Position numbers and translations under genes: made by a program
Origin: Euclidia mi
Taxonomy: Eukaryota > Arthropoda > Insecta > Lepidoptera > Erebidae
Length of the DNA stretch: 64,000 bases
Assembly (NCBI GenBank): GCA_944739405.2
Contig: OX123186.2
Span: 40,905,551-40,969,550, forward strand
Direction: 5' to 3'
In this document: positions 36,209-47,950 of the stretch, one piece after another
Layout of the letters: every line of letters starts with the position of its first letter
Numbering within the stretch: the stretch's first letter is position 1
Notes under the pieces: generated by a model
Database searches by the model: none
Seen by the model: only the letters and a program-made list of their open reading frames with translations
Told to the model about the DNA's origin: nothing

Positions 36209-36916
36209 GGATGCTATTAGCAAATCTGCATTTTACAAGAAAAGCTTAATAATAAAACTAAAGAAGCTAAACGAATATAGTTTAAAATCCTTATTACGTC
36301 TTTATTTCAAAAACAAATTCCTTCATTTTTCTTTACTTTTTTAAAAAAACTGGCGGAGATTTTGGTATCTACTTTCACATCCCAAAATTATAAATCATCA
36401 TCCCAGAGCTATCCCGTTTGCATCTAAGATCATTACCTTCAAGCCTGGGTATACATTCTACTCTAACCAGGTTCTGCAAATATTAGCTCTGCTTTAGATC
36501 AATTGCTGTCTAATCTCAATAATCCAAACTCGTAGCAATAGATAGTTAGGGATCGATGGTCCCATTGTCACCATATTTGAGACTACTGATTCATGGTAAA
36601 AACTGTCATAGTTTTCATGACAGCTGTAAGCTTTGCATCTCTCAGAGGAAAAGCGGCATATTGAGATATTTTATTTTAGATCAGCCATTTATAAACTAGA
36701 CGGTTTCGAACGGGCTATACCTTGCAATTTATAATTGAGTAATGAGCAAAAAACTTTGCCATAAGTTGGCCCAAAACTTTGCCCAAAGTGGCAAGCGCCG
36801 ACAGCAACATTAGTTCAAAAGATTTCGATCAAACTCACAAACTTATACAAAGCTTTATACATTACCCAGTTAATCTGCCTACGGCGCAGCAACCTATAAC
36901 ATTAAACTGTTAACAT

Positions 36917-36960
36917 TTATCACTGCCATAGATCCTCCGGAAGATCTATGGCAGTGATAA
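36917..36960. repeat. Perfect hairpin created in copy C
   Basis: An 18-bp arm TTATCACTGCCATAGATC, an 8-nt loop and the exact reverse complement. Arms A and B have TTCGGCCCTGTGCA where C has TATGGCAGTGATAA (14 nt each); flanks are unchanged. Confidence 0.95.
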
Positions 36961-37315
36961 GAGAACTGACGGGAGCTGGCGGATTCGAAAAAATGTCGAA
37001 ATTGAGGAACTCGTAGCCATTCCTAACATAATTGGGGAAATAAAAGCCCACAGACTCCGATGGCTCGGTCACGTCGAGAGAATGGGAGAGGAACGTGGGG
37101 TTAAGAGAGCGTATGTGGGTCGACCAACAGGACGTCGTCCTGTCGGTCGCCCCAGATACCGATGGAAAGACGTTGTGGAGCAAGATCTTGGGGCGCTTCA
37201 AGCTGGCGATTGGCCAGAAGTGGCCAAAGATCGGGTGAAGTGGCGCTCTCTCGTATTGGAGGCCAAGGTACACTTTGGGTCGATGAGCCATTGGAGTAGT
37301 AGATCGCCCCAATGA
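36961..37315 (+). pseudogene. LINE ORF2 C-terminal fragment, copy C
   Basis: The same fragment as 27157-27516, with its first codons removed by the hairpin event, so the open frame begins only at the methionine of the GHVERM motif region (37082). Confidence 0.7.
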
Positions 37316-37677
37316 ACAATCACGGGACGGTTTGTATTTATTGCATAGTTTTTCCTCCCAAAGTAAATAGGGGTCTAGAACCCACTGTTTTACTTTTTCC
37401 ATTACGTGTTCTTGTTGATATCACAGCAGTAAAGCTTCGAGTTTTAAGAGTACATAAAATTAATCGTTTGAAAACCTTAAAGGAATTGATAACTTATTTT
37501 ATTACTCGGCGACGCCTTAGGTTTTCATCGCGTGTTGCATCGATAAAAAGAACTGTTACGGATTTTAAAGTAGATTAATTGCTTAAAAGATCGCCTTGAT
37601 AATGAAGTTGATAAATACTTTTGACTACAGCATAAAATTGTTTTCACGGCTTTGAATACGACTAAAATCCTAATGTA

Positions 37678-37871
37678 CTAGCTGAGTCTGCGGTTACACT
37701 CGCATTATTAAGGGCTACTGCTCCGTATACGTGGCACATAGCGTGAGGTTATATAGCCTATAGCCCATCACAACAAAAAAGTATTTAAAACGGAACAGTA
37801 GTTCCTGAGATAAGTGCGTTCAACCAAACAAACAATCTGTTCAGCTTTTAAGTTTAGATTAGCAGAATCCG
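37678..37871 (-). mobile_element. Helitron-like element fragment, copy C
   Basis: Direct copy of 27879-28072. Confidence 0.6.
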
Positions 37872-38017
37872 CTTTCAAGAGATTACTAGGATAAATGTGT
37901 GGGAGTGCACTAAGAAGGGAGTTTTCGAAATTCCCACAAGCAATTACTGCTTATCCAGTCACTGTCGGTAACAAATAACAAAGAAACTAATTGTTATAAT
38001 ACGTCGCAATAAATTCG

Positions 38018-38030
38018 CTAGATCAAAACG
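38018..38030. other. Empty site of the 1.95-kb element
   Basis: The uninterrupted junction TTCGCTAGATCAAAACGAC is filled at 28227-30178 in the other copy. Either the insertion postdates the duplication or copy C lost it precisely. Confidence 0.85.
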
Positions 38031-38559
38031 ACTTGTAAGTTCATTCGAGCTCATTAAGAAGTCATCAATATTTTACCGAAAGGAAAATGTTCAGGTTATC
38101 AAGAATAGGTAATAAAAATAACAAATATTATATTAATAAACATGCGAACTACAACATGTTTATTAAACCAGCTTACAACTGGGTATTTAGGTATATGGTA
38201 CACAAACAACATCTATACATATAAAAGAAAGTCGTGTTAGTTACACTATTTATAACTCAAGAACGGCTGAACCGATTTGGTTGAAAATTGGTGGGGAGAT
38301 AACTCAGAACCAGGAAAAACATCGATACAATTAGTTGCAAAAATAATCTGGGAGGGATTTTAGAGAGGGTCGAAGTTTGTAGGGACAAACCAACTACCTA
38401 TTGACAGTAAGAACGCATGCACTGTAATAGTTTAGTGCTGCGCATGGACTATCGTATATCTGTCAGTACTGTCACATTATACATTGTCATATGGTGCACT
38501 GTCATTACTTCGTTCGCTTACTGCTATATAAACTAATAATTATTATTGTAACAGCCTTG

Positions 38560-38660
38560 GCAAATCCCCACTAATATTAGGTAAAAATTCGAAAATGTTT
38601 ATGTACCGATTTCACGCTAAACCGGCTGAACCAATATTCTCTACTCATAAATGCGAAAGT
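38560..38660 (+). repeat. Dispersed repeat fragment
   Basis: AAATCCCCACTAATATTAGG and a later AAATGCGAAAGTGTG are decayed forms of a repeat start frequent in Lepidoptera. Limits are approximate. Confidence 0.4.
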
Positions 38661-38736
38661 GTGTATAGAGATATATCGGACCATGGCTTTGACATTTGAC
38701 AGTATGCAAAGTGATGTTGGGGTGAAGGTGCTCAAC

Positions 38737-38916
38737 CTTTCGGTAGATAATGTCATGAATACTGACCAAGATACTTCGTACCCTATAGAGTTTCTGAACT
38801 CCTTACAATTATCAGGAGTACCTTCACGCAACTTGAGACTGAACGTTGGTGTTCCAGTCCTGTTAAAGCGGAATCTTAATGCACCAAAGCTTTGTAATGG
38901 CAAACGGCTACAAGTA
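38737..38916 (+). pseudogene. Helitron helicase (PIF1-like) C-terminal relic
   Basis: Residues 27-86 of a 116-residue frame show LSVDNV, YPIEFLNSL, LRLNVGVPVLLKRNL and PKLCNGKRL in order. This series is characteristic of the C-terminal part of the helicase domain of Helitron Rep/helicase proteins (SF1B, PIF1-like), between the motif IV region and motif VI. The RepHel N-terminus, Walker A/B motifs and motif VI are absent. It is a 60-codon fragment, open but not functional. It is the only trace of an autonomous Helitron near the many non-autonomous Helitron-like ends in this window. Confidence 0.8.
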
Positions 38917-38925
38917 ACACCTAGG

Positions 38926-40395
38926 ACGAAACATTATAAAAGCTATTTGCTATTGCGAGTCAGACTCGCTCATGAAGGGTTCCGTAGTGGAGGTATCCAC
39001 TTACCATAGCCATTATCTTCGACTAACTATTATTAGTATTTGTATAAACGACAAAGATATATTTACGGTTTATAAGATGTGCTTTATTTCAAAAACTGCT
39101 GACTACATATCGTTCAAACCAATTATCGTTGGAAGTTTTTATAACGATCTACAGCATTTTTTTTAGATTTGTCATTCTCTTACTTTAAAAGTTAGAGGGA
39201 CACACACACCCATTTTACCACTTTGGAACCGTATATATTTCAAACGATTGACTTTGAGAAACAATAGTTTTAGGAACCTCAAAGTAATTTTAACGATCCG
39301 TTTTCCACATCAGTTCCATGTATGAAGTATACCCTACCCTTAGTAACCAATATTTTTTATTTTCTAAAGCGTCATAAAGCGGCTCACAGAATACATTTAC
39401 CTACCAATTTTCAAATGTGTAAACTGAATAGATTCGGCATGAAGTGGCTGTGACATACGGATAGACTGACAGATATAGCGCGTCTATAAGGATTCCGTGT
39501 TTAGCCATTTTTGACTACGAAACTCTAAAAATACTGTTTACAGAAATACTTCTTGCAGTTATATTTCTCATTGCTCCCTATGATCAGAATTAAAACGAAA
39601 ATTACTATCGAACGATGAAGGAGTTTTGTGTTACCCCGAATTCAACGTGAGCGAAGCCGCGCGCGAAAGCTATTCAAACATAAATACAAAAAGACTTGAG
39701 ACGGAAAACGTCTAATAGCAGTAATAGTATAAACTGTAGTATCGACCAAAACCTAAACCATATTTTTCGTCAAACGGTGGTTTAAGTAGTATACGAATAC
39801 AATAAGAAAACTATAATTCAGGCTGGGTTTTGTGTTTATGGTGTAAAAACACGCAAAACTGCAAAGAGCGTTTGAATTGCCTCATAAATTACAAAAAATG
39901 TTACTTATATTACATTCTACAAAACTATCGGAGAGATGTATAATAGCATTCAGAGAACAAACATTTATACGATATAGCGTTTATTTTATTTCAGGAAATT
40001 CAGGACTCCTCATATTCCTGCAATATCCGTCCGTCCCCAGTTGATCTCTGGTATTACAGTTACTGAAAAACTACTTACTGCAGCATCGCAACTACAGAAC
40101 CCGGCATCCAACTCGCACTTGACCTTGCCTCTCTTATTTTATTTTGCTCAAACAACTTTCCCTACGACTATCATTACCCGCCTCGTGGGAGCTATTATAA
40201 ACTTAGCATAAAAGACATACCTAAAGAAAACCCAAGCTTAAAACAAATGTTTGTCCATCTCACATTTTATGCTACCTAGGGACAGAACCCACAGCCTTAC
40301 TTGAACTTATAGGTCCTGCAAACTTTGTAGCTATTTAGCGACATTAATAATATTTTATGGTAATGTTTCTGATATTTATACGTACTGTTAAACTA
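38926..40395. other. AT-rich sequence with minor repeat fragments
   Basis: Around 39450-39540, GATAGACTGACAGATATAGC and GGATTCCGTGTTTAGCC resemble a decayed lepidopteran repeat. Otherwise no gene is seen. Confidence 0.4.
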
Positions 40396-40621
40396 ATCTG
40401 TCTTCTGTATAAATAAAATTCTTGCGTTACTGACTGACTAACAGACAGCGCTCAGCCAAATCAATTGGTAGCAAGAAGCTGCAATTTGGCACGTACGGCT
40501 GGCAGGTATGTATGTTGCTGGAGGGCCAAAAGGGTGCACTAAGAAGGGATTTCCTGAAATTCTCACGGGATCGGGAGTTAACGGTTAAATAAAAATATGT
40601 GTAGTTGCAAAGATCCACTAG
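40396..40621 (+). mobile_element. Diverged Helitron-like element
   Basis: It shares TTCTTGCGTTACTGACTGAC, GGGTGCACTAAGAAGGGATT and the final CTAG (40618-40621, then T) with 49687-49893, but with many substitutions. The 5' end is approximate. Confidence 0.6.
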
Positions 40622-42098
40622 TATACAATATTTTTCGTTAGCAATGCCAGGACATTACTATTATTACTCATTATACATTGCAGTGCTGTTGGCAGAATGC
40701 AGTCATGTCTCATAGCACTTCCTGCGTTATACCCGGCTGCACACATGACAACATTCCTACTAGCAATAATATAATATTTATGGCTACTATAATTCTATAT
40801 TGGTGTCAGTATGCGCCAAACATTTTTCAAACATTGTGAATGTTCTGTTTATAAGCCTCCTTGAACACTACTTCTAGAGAAAACTATACTGTAGAGGTAA
40901 ATACCTCTATAACAATGTAGATTGATAACATATGCAAGCTTCTTTGTGAGCCTAAACAAAAATCCCTGATATTAAGGTTTCTTCGCCTTGATACTATTAG
41001 TAGTAGGGGAGCCCACGATGCTAAATTGGGATTTACTCGAGCGTCATAGAGACCTATTGGGTTGCAAATCTTAGATGAAAAAAGATAAAAATGTAGATCA
41101 TGTATAATTTTTTATCAGTGAGGGTTGCGGCTATAGAATTTCAAATTTTAAAAAGAAAGCTTTTGCAATAATCCCTCCAGATAATCGTCAGATTATGAGA
41201 AAGCACGTCTAGGACGTAAGGCTAAAGCATATATATCTTAATCTGACGCGCTTGAGTATTTCAAAATGGCGAATTCAATCGTTCACATTTGCAACTTTCT
41301 AATAATGGCCACGAGTTTGCGTGACACTTAAATCGTCAGATTATTCAATGGGAGTCTTTATTTAGGTTCACTTAACATCACCTTAGTAAATTTCGATTAA
41401 TTTTTTTTTTTGTAATTTGAAATCTTACCTCCATTATGCAAACGATCAGATTAGCATTCCTACTTTATTAAAAATGCGTAGGAAATAGATGCTATTCAAT
41501 ATCTGACGCGCTCGAGTTAATCCCAAAATCCCTTCTTGGGCTCTCCTATTATAAGATGCACAACTTTATTTTTAATCTTCAGAAGTGTACATCCAAAATC
41601 AGAACTATTCCTAAATTATGATATTATTACAACAAGAGAACTCTCTCTTGTTGTAATAATACGAGACTGGTCTCGTCAGATCTTGACTAACGGACTGACT
41701 TGACGGTGAACGGTGTATTTATTAAGCAATCGCATGTTACATGTCTTCATAATTTCGTTGAATCTAGGAAAAAACTACAAGTCCTTCTATAATAAAACTC
41801 AAAAATAAAATAATACTATACAAGTAATAAAATACGCTCTTAAAACATAACAAAATTACTCGCATTGTAAATAAGAGCGTACGTCAACACACACTAAGCA
41901 AAAACATTAGCAAAACACCCCCTTAGGTCACGGATTTAATTTATTTGAAACAGGCCATTTTAACCACGTTCTAACTGTATTAAGTAACCTTACCTCCCAC
42001 TCATAACCGTAACGATCCGTTCTTCGAAAGTTATTAACATTGATTCTAAGTAAATGCCTCAAAAAGGCCCGAAGTACGTAATAAAAACGCCATAAAAC
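40622..42098. other. AT-rich sequence without recognised gene
   Basis: No supported gene. CTGACGCGCT words recur at 41244 and 41504 with ATCTTAATCTGAC-like flanks, and a GATTATNNATGGGAGT piece recurs, so a decayed repeat is possible. Confidence 0.35.
41623..41676. repeat. Two adjacent perfect hairpins
   Basis: ATTATTACAACAAGAGA (17 bp), a 4-nt loop and the exact reverse complement occupy 41623-41660. ACGAGAC-tg-GTCTCGT follows directly at 41661-41676. Confidence 0.9.
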
Positions 42099-42480
42099 TA
42101 AGAGCGGTTTCAGATTAGCGTTTTATATGATAGATTTGTTGAAATATATTGTAAAGATATTCAAAATTATATCAAAGTAAGTACGTCTAAAGTATGTGTG
42201 TCACGTTTGTAAGTACCTTTTTATCATCCCAGCAAAAGCTCGGATATCAAACTGTTATAAATCTGGATAGAATTTATATCATTGTTATTTCTACGTCGAG
42301 TTTCAGGTTAAGTTACTCTAACAAGATATAACCATATATATGTTTCTATAAAATGTTAAAACAATTATATTTTAAGTATAAAATGTATTATGAATTAGTT
42401 TTGTAATAAAACATTGTATTTCAATCTGCATGTGGCGACGAAACGTCATATCATCACTTGGTGAGTTATTTGTTCACTAG

Positions 42481-42517
42481 TATAAAAGTCAGATCGCTAC
42501 GGAGCGACACTCAGTTG
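42481..42517 (+). promoter_or_regulatory. TATA/initiator core promoter 1
   Basis: TATAAAAG begins at 42481 and TCAGTTG at 42511, placing the initiator A 32 bases after the first T. This is the standard arthropod spacing. Confidence 0.5.
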
Positions 42518-42628
42518 TCTCCCGGCAGTCGAAGTGTGAACATCAGACGAACAAGTGTTGCCAATTCTAAAATAGACAAATTGGTTTGACATTTTGGCAT
42601 TTGACACTGTCAAACGGGTAAATAGAGT

Positions 42629-42663
42629 ATAAAGACAAGTGTGAACAGACTCTGGTCAGTTTC
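42629..42663 (+). promoter_or_regulatory. TATA/initiator core promoter 2
   Basis: TATAAAG at 42629 and TCAGTTT at 42657 are spaced 30 bases apart (T to initiator A). The sequence after it (CTCCGGCAA) and before it (GTGTGAACA) resembles that around promoter 1. Confidence 0.5.
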
Positions 42664-43903
42664 GCTCCGGCAACGGCTAATTATGGTACGATATAATTCT
42701 GACTATTATATTATTGTGTTTTACGATTCTATATTGCTTCGGTGGTGTTATTTAGAGTATTTTCAATAGAAATAATGCAGAAGCAATGTAATATAGCGGA
42801 GCTATTGTATAATTGATATTGTGGGTGGTTTTGTCAGTTGTGAGATGTTATAAGTTTAGAACTTGGAATATCATATAATAGAATCGATTCATATGCTGTG
42901 AAACAAGCCATATCAATTATATATGTACCTATGGTGAATATTAAAGTGGTAAATATTGAATATACAAATATATATAATACATAATAAATATACCTAGAGT
43001 AATATTGTTGCTAATCCATTGTATTAATGTTAAATTTGATATATTGAACTATCCACAACTTTGCTACCCAATATTATAAATATGATATAGTTTGTACTGC
43101 TTTTATAAACAATTACTATTAAAAGAATGGCCAAGAGTGGCGGTAAATGTAAATGTATCTTTATCTAAGATATATTCTTGTGACAAACTGAATAAATGAA
43201 AGTAAGAATTGATAGTTGTCTATTTTATTTTTCAAACCATTGACAAATACGACTAAAATACTATATATAGGCCATATACCTTGTATCTATACATATATAC
43301 ATAATAACCCTTCTATTACGCGCGTATAAGCTCGTTTTTAGAAGCGCATGTAGGCGCGCCTTTTGGCACACGCGCAACTCGTACGAGCGTTGCCGCGCTT
43401 CTAAGCTCGTATAACTACGAGCCGTCAGAATCCATGTAGACACTGACAAGACGTCACTACCGTTTCGAGCGAACACGCCCGTATACGTGAGTTTGGTTTT
43501 TTGAAGCGCGTAATATAGCGCGCGTGTAAGCGCGTATGCTGAAACGACCGTTTACGCGCAGAAAAATACGCTAATCTGAAACCGCCCTTAAGGTACATGT
43601 GACGTAACACATTCTATACAAAATGGCGTCGTTACCTGCTCTAAATTACTCACACTTTAGGGAGAACACACTGATATGTGGCTTCTCCATATCACTTTTG
43701 CCTTTATCCAAGCTACTTGGCCCAATGTTGGCCAAATGTGTCACATTCAAAAGCTTTTTGAAGGGCATACGAGATAGTTTGTATAAGAATACTTGGGTCC
43801 TTCTATTCAATTTGATGGCCTTTCATTGAGTCCTTATTGAATGTAGGTTAAGTGGCTGGTTAAATTAAAAATGTTTTATATGGAATGATACCTTAATTGC
43901 ATT

Positions 43904-44317
43904 TAATATATCCAATTTTTAGTATATCCACTCGGCTATCGGCAGCGATAGCCGAGTGGATATACCAACAGACTGCCATGCAGAGGGTATAAGGTTCGAA
44001 TCCACGGCGCGCACCAATGACTTTTCGGAGTTATGTGCGTATTGAATTATCAATTATCGCTTGTCCCGTGCCTCGGAGAGCACGTTAAGTCAAGCACGTC
44101 GGTCCCGGTTGTCATGAAGATCTTTGACAGTCGTTACAGGGCGTCAGTACCTTCTAAAATTAACTGACACTAGTCTAAACCATGGAATATCGCTATCCCT
44201 TCGGGTTGCGGAGGTCAGACAGGCAGTCGCTCTGTGGAAAAGCTAATATTCAGCCAAATCCGGTTAGACTAGTAAGCGGACCCCAGATTGAAACTAGGAT
44301 AACGCTAAGAGAAAGAA
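43904..44317 (+). mobile_element. tRNA-derived SINE with 17-bp target duplication
   Basis: GATACCTTAATTGCATT flanks both sides (43887-43903, 44318-44334). The head has a perfect A box TAGCCGAGTGG (43950-43960) and B box GGTTCGAATCC, then GGCGCGCACCAATGACTTTT. The body includes CCTCGGAGAGCACGTTAAG, a known lepidopteran SINE phrase. The tail ends in an AAGAGAAAGAAG purine tract. Its first 42 bp are not SINE: they include an inverted copy of the head, forming a 19-bp-arm hairpin at 43923-43964. Confidence 0.8.
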
Positions 44318-44334
44318 GATACCTTAATTGCATT

Positions 44335-45219
44335 AAAATATATTTTTGTTGTAGAAAGTAAGATTTATTAACAACAGAACCAACATTTATTGAAATGAAA
44401 TTAGTTCTTGATGAGCAATTATCGATCTAACAGTAATCTTCAAATTATATAGACATAGCTGTAGCCAGTCTTCAAAACACATTCAATCTGTTCTACTAGA
44501 ACTAGATCCATCTAGTATTTTCAATACTATTACGTATTGTAACGTATGTCCAGTACCTACCGAATATGCGTCATAATACCGTCCATACCATAGATATAGT
44601 ACTTAATAGGAGATATGCCCTGTAGACGAAAATGTATCAGAAACCTGTGTCGCCAGTTTGCCCCTACCACGCCGCTACTACTACACATGCAGATCAGTAA
44701 AAGCAATATGAAATCGCTTTCGCGCACACACTCGCATTTTTAAATCAAAGTTACAAAAAAATCAATTATAAACCTTATCCTATCGAACATAGCGTGTATT
44801 TACAAAGCAACGTTCAACTTACTCACACAAAAACATCGGCCACTATCGTTGTGCTATGCAAAAGAACTGTACACTAATTCGTTGCTAGATGCAGCGGCCG
44901 TACTACGCGATGCATTCCCTTAATAAAGTATCGTTCGGTCATGATTACATTGCTTGTCTAGTCACTTCGCGACAAATTTAGGTAGTAGTTAAAGAGCAAT
45001 GTATTTATTGAAAAATAATATAGTCGTTGTGAGAAAAATAACATAATAACAGCAAGGAATATTTTACGATTTATTGTTTTTCATGTTTTTAAAGACAAAT
45101 ATAGTAAAATACTTGTAGTTTCATATGGTAAGTGATTCCATTCTTCCCAAAATTTTAGTTTGAGCTTTGGTTTTTACAGAAAACCACTGTACAAGACGGC
45201 ATTCTTATAAATTGTCGCG
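44335..45219. other. AT-rich sequence without recognised gene
   Basis: Nothing that I can support. Confidence 0.4.
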
Positions 45220-45962
45220 ATCATGGTTGGAAGTGTACTAATTCGCGGCAACGGTTATTTGCTTGCGATATGCACTCTGGGTGCATTTCGCGCGGACACC
45301 GACACGCCCCCTTGGCACTTCTACTCTTATTTATTTTTCTATGGTCCATACGCTCGGCCAATCAGAGAAGGCCATCGTCCGTGCTCGTGAAGTTTGCCTT
45401 ATATGGTAATACACCGACACCAACTCTGATGGAGAGCTCTGGTATATAAAGGGGCCGACAGAGAGGCCGGACCGCTACTCTATCGTCACTCTGCCCGAAC
45501 GACGTGCTACGTCTACGTCACGTCTTGCGTAATTAATTTTACAAAGTCTTTAAGCCGTACGTGTATCCTTGTCCCAGCTGTCGGTTCCAGGTCCACCTTG
45601 AGGCCCCGGGCTTCGCTACAGTGCTACTCTACGCTACACTAACTCTATTCTTCTGCCTTCACTTCACTTCACCTGCACCGTCTTCAACGACACTTCTACC
45701 GACAAGTCTGGCCTTACCCCTGCTCAACGCTCACACAGCACCAGCGCCTACCCGCTGAAGCCAACGGTCTGCCAGGATCTACCCCTCTACGAGCAGCCTA
45801 CCCTGCACACTACCGGAGGGAACAGCGTAGGAGACTGCAGCCCTTAGTGTTCAGGCCAGTGTCGTATTGTTGGTCGGTCATACTCGTGCATAGGAAGTGA
45901 GACAATACTAGGCAATAAACGTATAGAACTTTGTCCATCGTTTCATTCTAGAACCCGTTACA
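45220..45962 (+). repeat. Possible solo LTR or promoter region
   Basis: In order: a CCAAT box (45358-45362), TATATAAA (45443-45450), a GC-rich leader, AATAAA (45914-45919), and an end in CCCGTTACA, a common LTR terminus for insect BEL/Pao and gypsy elements. That U3-R-U5-like order suggests a solo LTR. I cannot find the 5' end or a target duplication, so a host promoter remains possible. The start given is arbitrary. Confidence 0.35.
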
Positions 45963-47832
45963 GTATCTGCTTGTCACAATCATGCAGAAGGACAAGTTTA
46001 TATACAACGCCTAGATATTTAACTCTCTCAACTAAATTTATACCTATACAAATATTTAACTCTCTCAACTAAATTTATACCTATACAACGCGTAAGTATT
46101 TAACTTCTGTTTCATAACAATGCCCGGAACACGATATTGCGCATTATTTATAAATGTTTTTTTGTTGCACGAGCTTTACTCTCACTCAAAAATTATATCG
46201 TCAAGTTGAACCATACGGTATCCAGTTCTCGCACGTGGAAGCTGCTTGTACTCCGCTCATTACCTGTATTCGTACCTAGACACAACTTTTGTTATAGCAA
46301 TGTTTACGATAGCGGCCGACACCATTTCCGCGGAGATAAATATATTGTGTACTACTGCGCCAGCGGTTTCTAGACTAATCTACTATTGCGATGCTAAACG
46401 GCGGATAACTTGCAACTACGTTGGGTGGCTTTTACCGTATACTAGCTTTTGCACGCGGCTTGGCCCATGTGTCTGCAAAAATTGTATACTATTTGTAAAA
46501 CGATATTGAGACGTTTAGCTCTCAGGTCGATTATTGTCGGGGTTCTTATAGAAACACTGCTTAGAAGGAACAGGTTTTTTTATGTCTCACTACCGCTTAC
46601 ATACAGTATGACTGACTAGGTAAGCACTCTCGCAGGGTAGACTGCTCGTAGGGCCGTCGGTGAACTGGTCGAAGAACACGCTGGGTAGGCAGCTCGGTGG
46701 TCGAGGTGTAGGCTGAGTGGTAGGCTCAGGCGGTGCAGCTGATATAGGCTAAGCGGTAGGGCTCAGGCGTAGGCTGGTGCAGTCAGGCGTTAGTGGCCTG
46801 GCTGTAGAAAGCTAGTAGGTAGGAGCTGATGCGTAGGCAGCGGCTGGCAGAAGCACGGTGCCAGCAGCTCGTACGTCATAGTTAACAGCAACCCGTAGGG
46901 ACAACTGAAAAGCAGCATAGAGAATACACAACAACCGGTCAGGAACAGGCTGTCCCTAGATCGGCTGTTATGCTTAGGAGAGACAGATAATACAGACAGA
47001 ACATATAGGCACACAGATAACTAGCATATGCTCATAGTGGATATACCAATCGCAGAGACAAAGATTAGTTAATGTCTCGTTGGAATGCATCATAATAGTG
47101 AAAGTAACAACATAAAAATAAATAAAAGTTAGAATTTTGAATAGTCCTTTAGCGCTCATAGCGCGACTTGGCTTACCGTTCGTAATAGGCCGGCAAAGTT
47201 AATCTGCACTTGCACAACTACGTTCACAAAAAAAATTACAGTTTTTTTATTTATTTTGAAGCAGATAAAGCATAAAAAAGGCAAGGTATAAAGTGCTATA
47301 AATTGAAATGATATGTCGGTATCGGCTATTGACTATCATTTCATCTCACCGGTTTGAATTCTATCATATTACGTATAACTTCCAAAAATATACTTCATTA
47401 CGTGAGTATACCCCAATTATAATCATACTAAGGCGTCGAACAAAAATCCCTGGCTTATAAAAAACTCTAGGTATTAAATTAACAAAAAATTAACACATAT
47501 TAATGAAATTAACCTTTACCTTTGATTTTCACCCACGCGGTATTCTAAATAAATTACAAGCTAATCAACATTTTTTTGCTTCTTTCGCTCGATGTATCCA
47601 ACCACATTGAAATTTCACTGTATGTAAGTAATTGTGAAACTTTTAATTGTTATTACTGTAATCAAAGAAGGGCGAAGAAAGCAATTAAAGTACCTTCTAC
47701 TTAATGTTGACCGTTTTCTTCGTAATTTTAGAAGTGGTATTAATTATTGTTAACTAGATTTGTTTATAGTTTTGAATTATAATACTAGCATAAAATATAA
47801 AGTTTATGTTTTGCTGTTTACATGTTTATGTG
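45963..47832. other. Mixed sequence with GTAGGCT low-complexity patch
   Basis: From about 46690 to 46850 the words GTAGGCT, TCAGGCG and GGTAGG recur irregularly. The remainder is AT-rich. ORFs at 46137-46509 and 46790-47159 show no motif. Confidence 0.4.
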
Positions 47833-47950
47833 TTGCGGAGGTCAGACAGGCAGTCGCTCCGTGGAAAAGCTAATATTCAGCCAAATCCGGTTAGACGAGA
47901 AAGCGGACCCCAGATTGAAACTGGGATAACGCTAAGAGGAAGAAGAAGAA
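47833..47950 (+). repeat. SINE 3' fragment
   Basis: GTTGCGGAGGTCAGACAGGC to AACGCTAAGAGGAAGAAGAA closely matches the 3' end of the SINE at 43904-44317 without its head. Confidence 0.75.

Larger units (their letters stand above)
35134..38337. repeat. Copy C: direct partial copy of arm A and its right flank
   Basis: It matches 25334-28226 (offset 9800, then 9799) and then jumps to 30179-30486, skipping the 1.95-kb element. It has a few substitutions, an indel near 36340 and the hairpin replacement at 36943-36960. It extends past the point where arm A is inverted, so it was not copied from arm B. Confidence 0.92.
42099..43590. mobile_element. TIR element of 1.49 kb, possibly TTAA-type
   Basis: The ends TAAGAGCGGTTTCAGATTAG and, on the other strand, TAAGGGCGGTTTCAGATTAG form about 26 bp of terminal inverted repeat. 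The right end abuts TTAA (CCCTTAAGG) and the left shows CTAAG, so a TTAA target duplication with one change is plausible, as in piggyBac or Kolobok families. No transposase is encoded. The right 300 bp is rich in GCGCGTA words. The interior carries two TATA/initiator motifs and an AATAAA at 43190. Confidence 0.6.

Noticed and set aside
43623..43829. 68-codon ORF with good start context just after a TIR element
   Set aside because: No recognisable motif and length within chance expectation; not enough to call a gene.
46137..46509. Overlapping ORFs of 78 and 87 codons
   Set aside because: Unrelated frames with no motif or compositional support.
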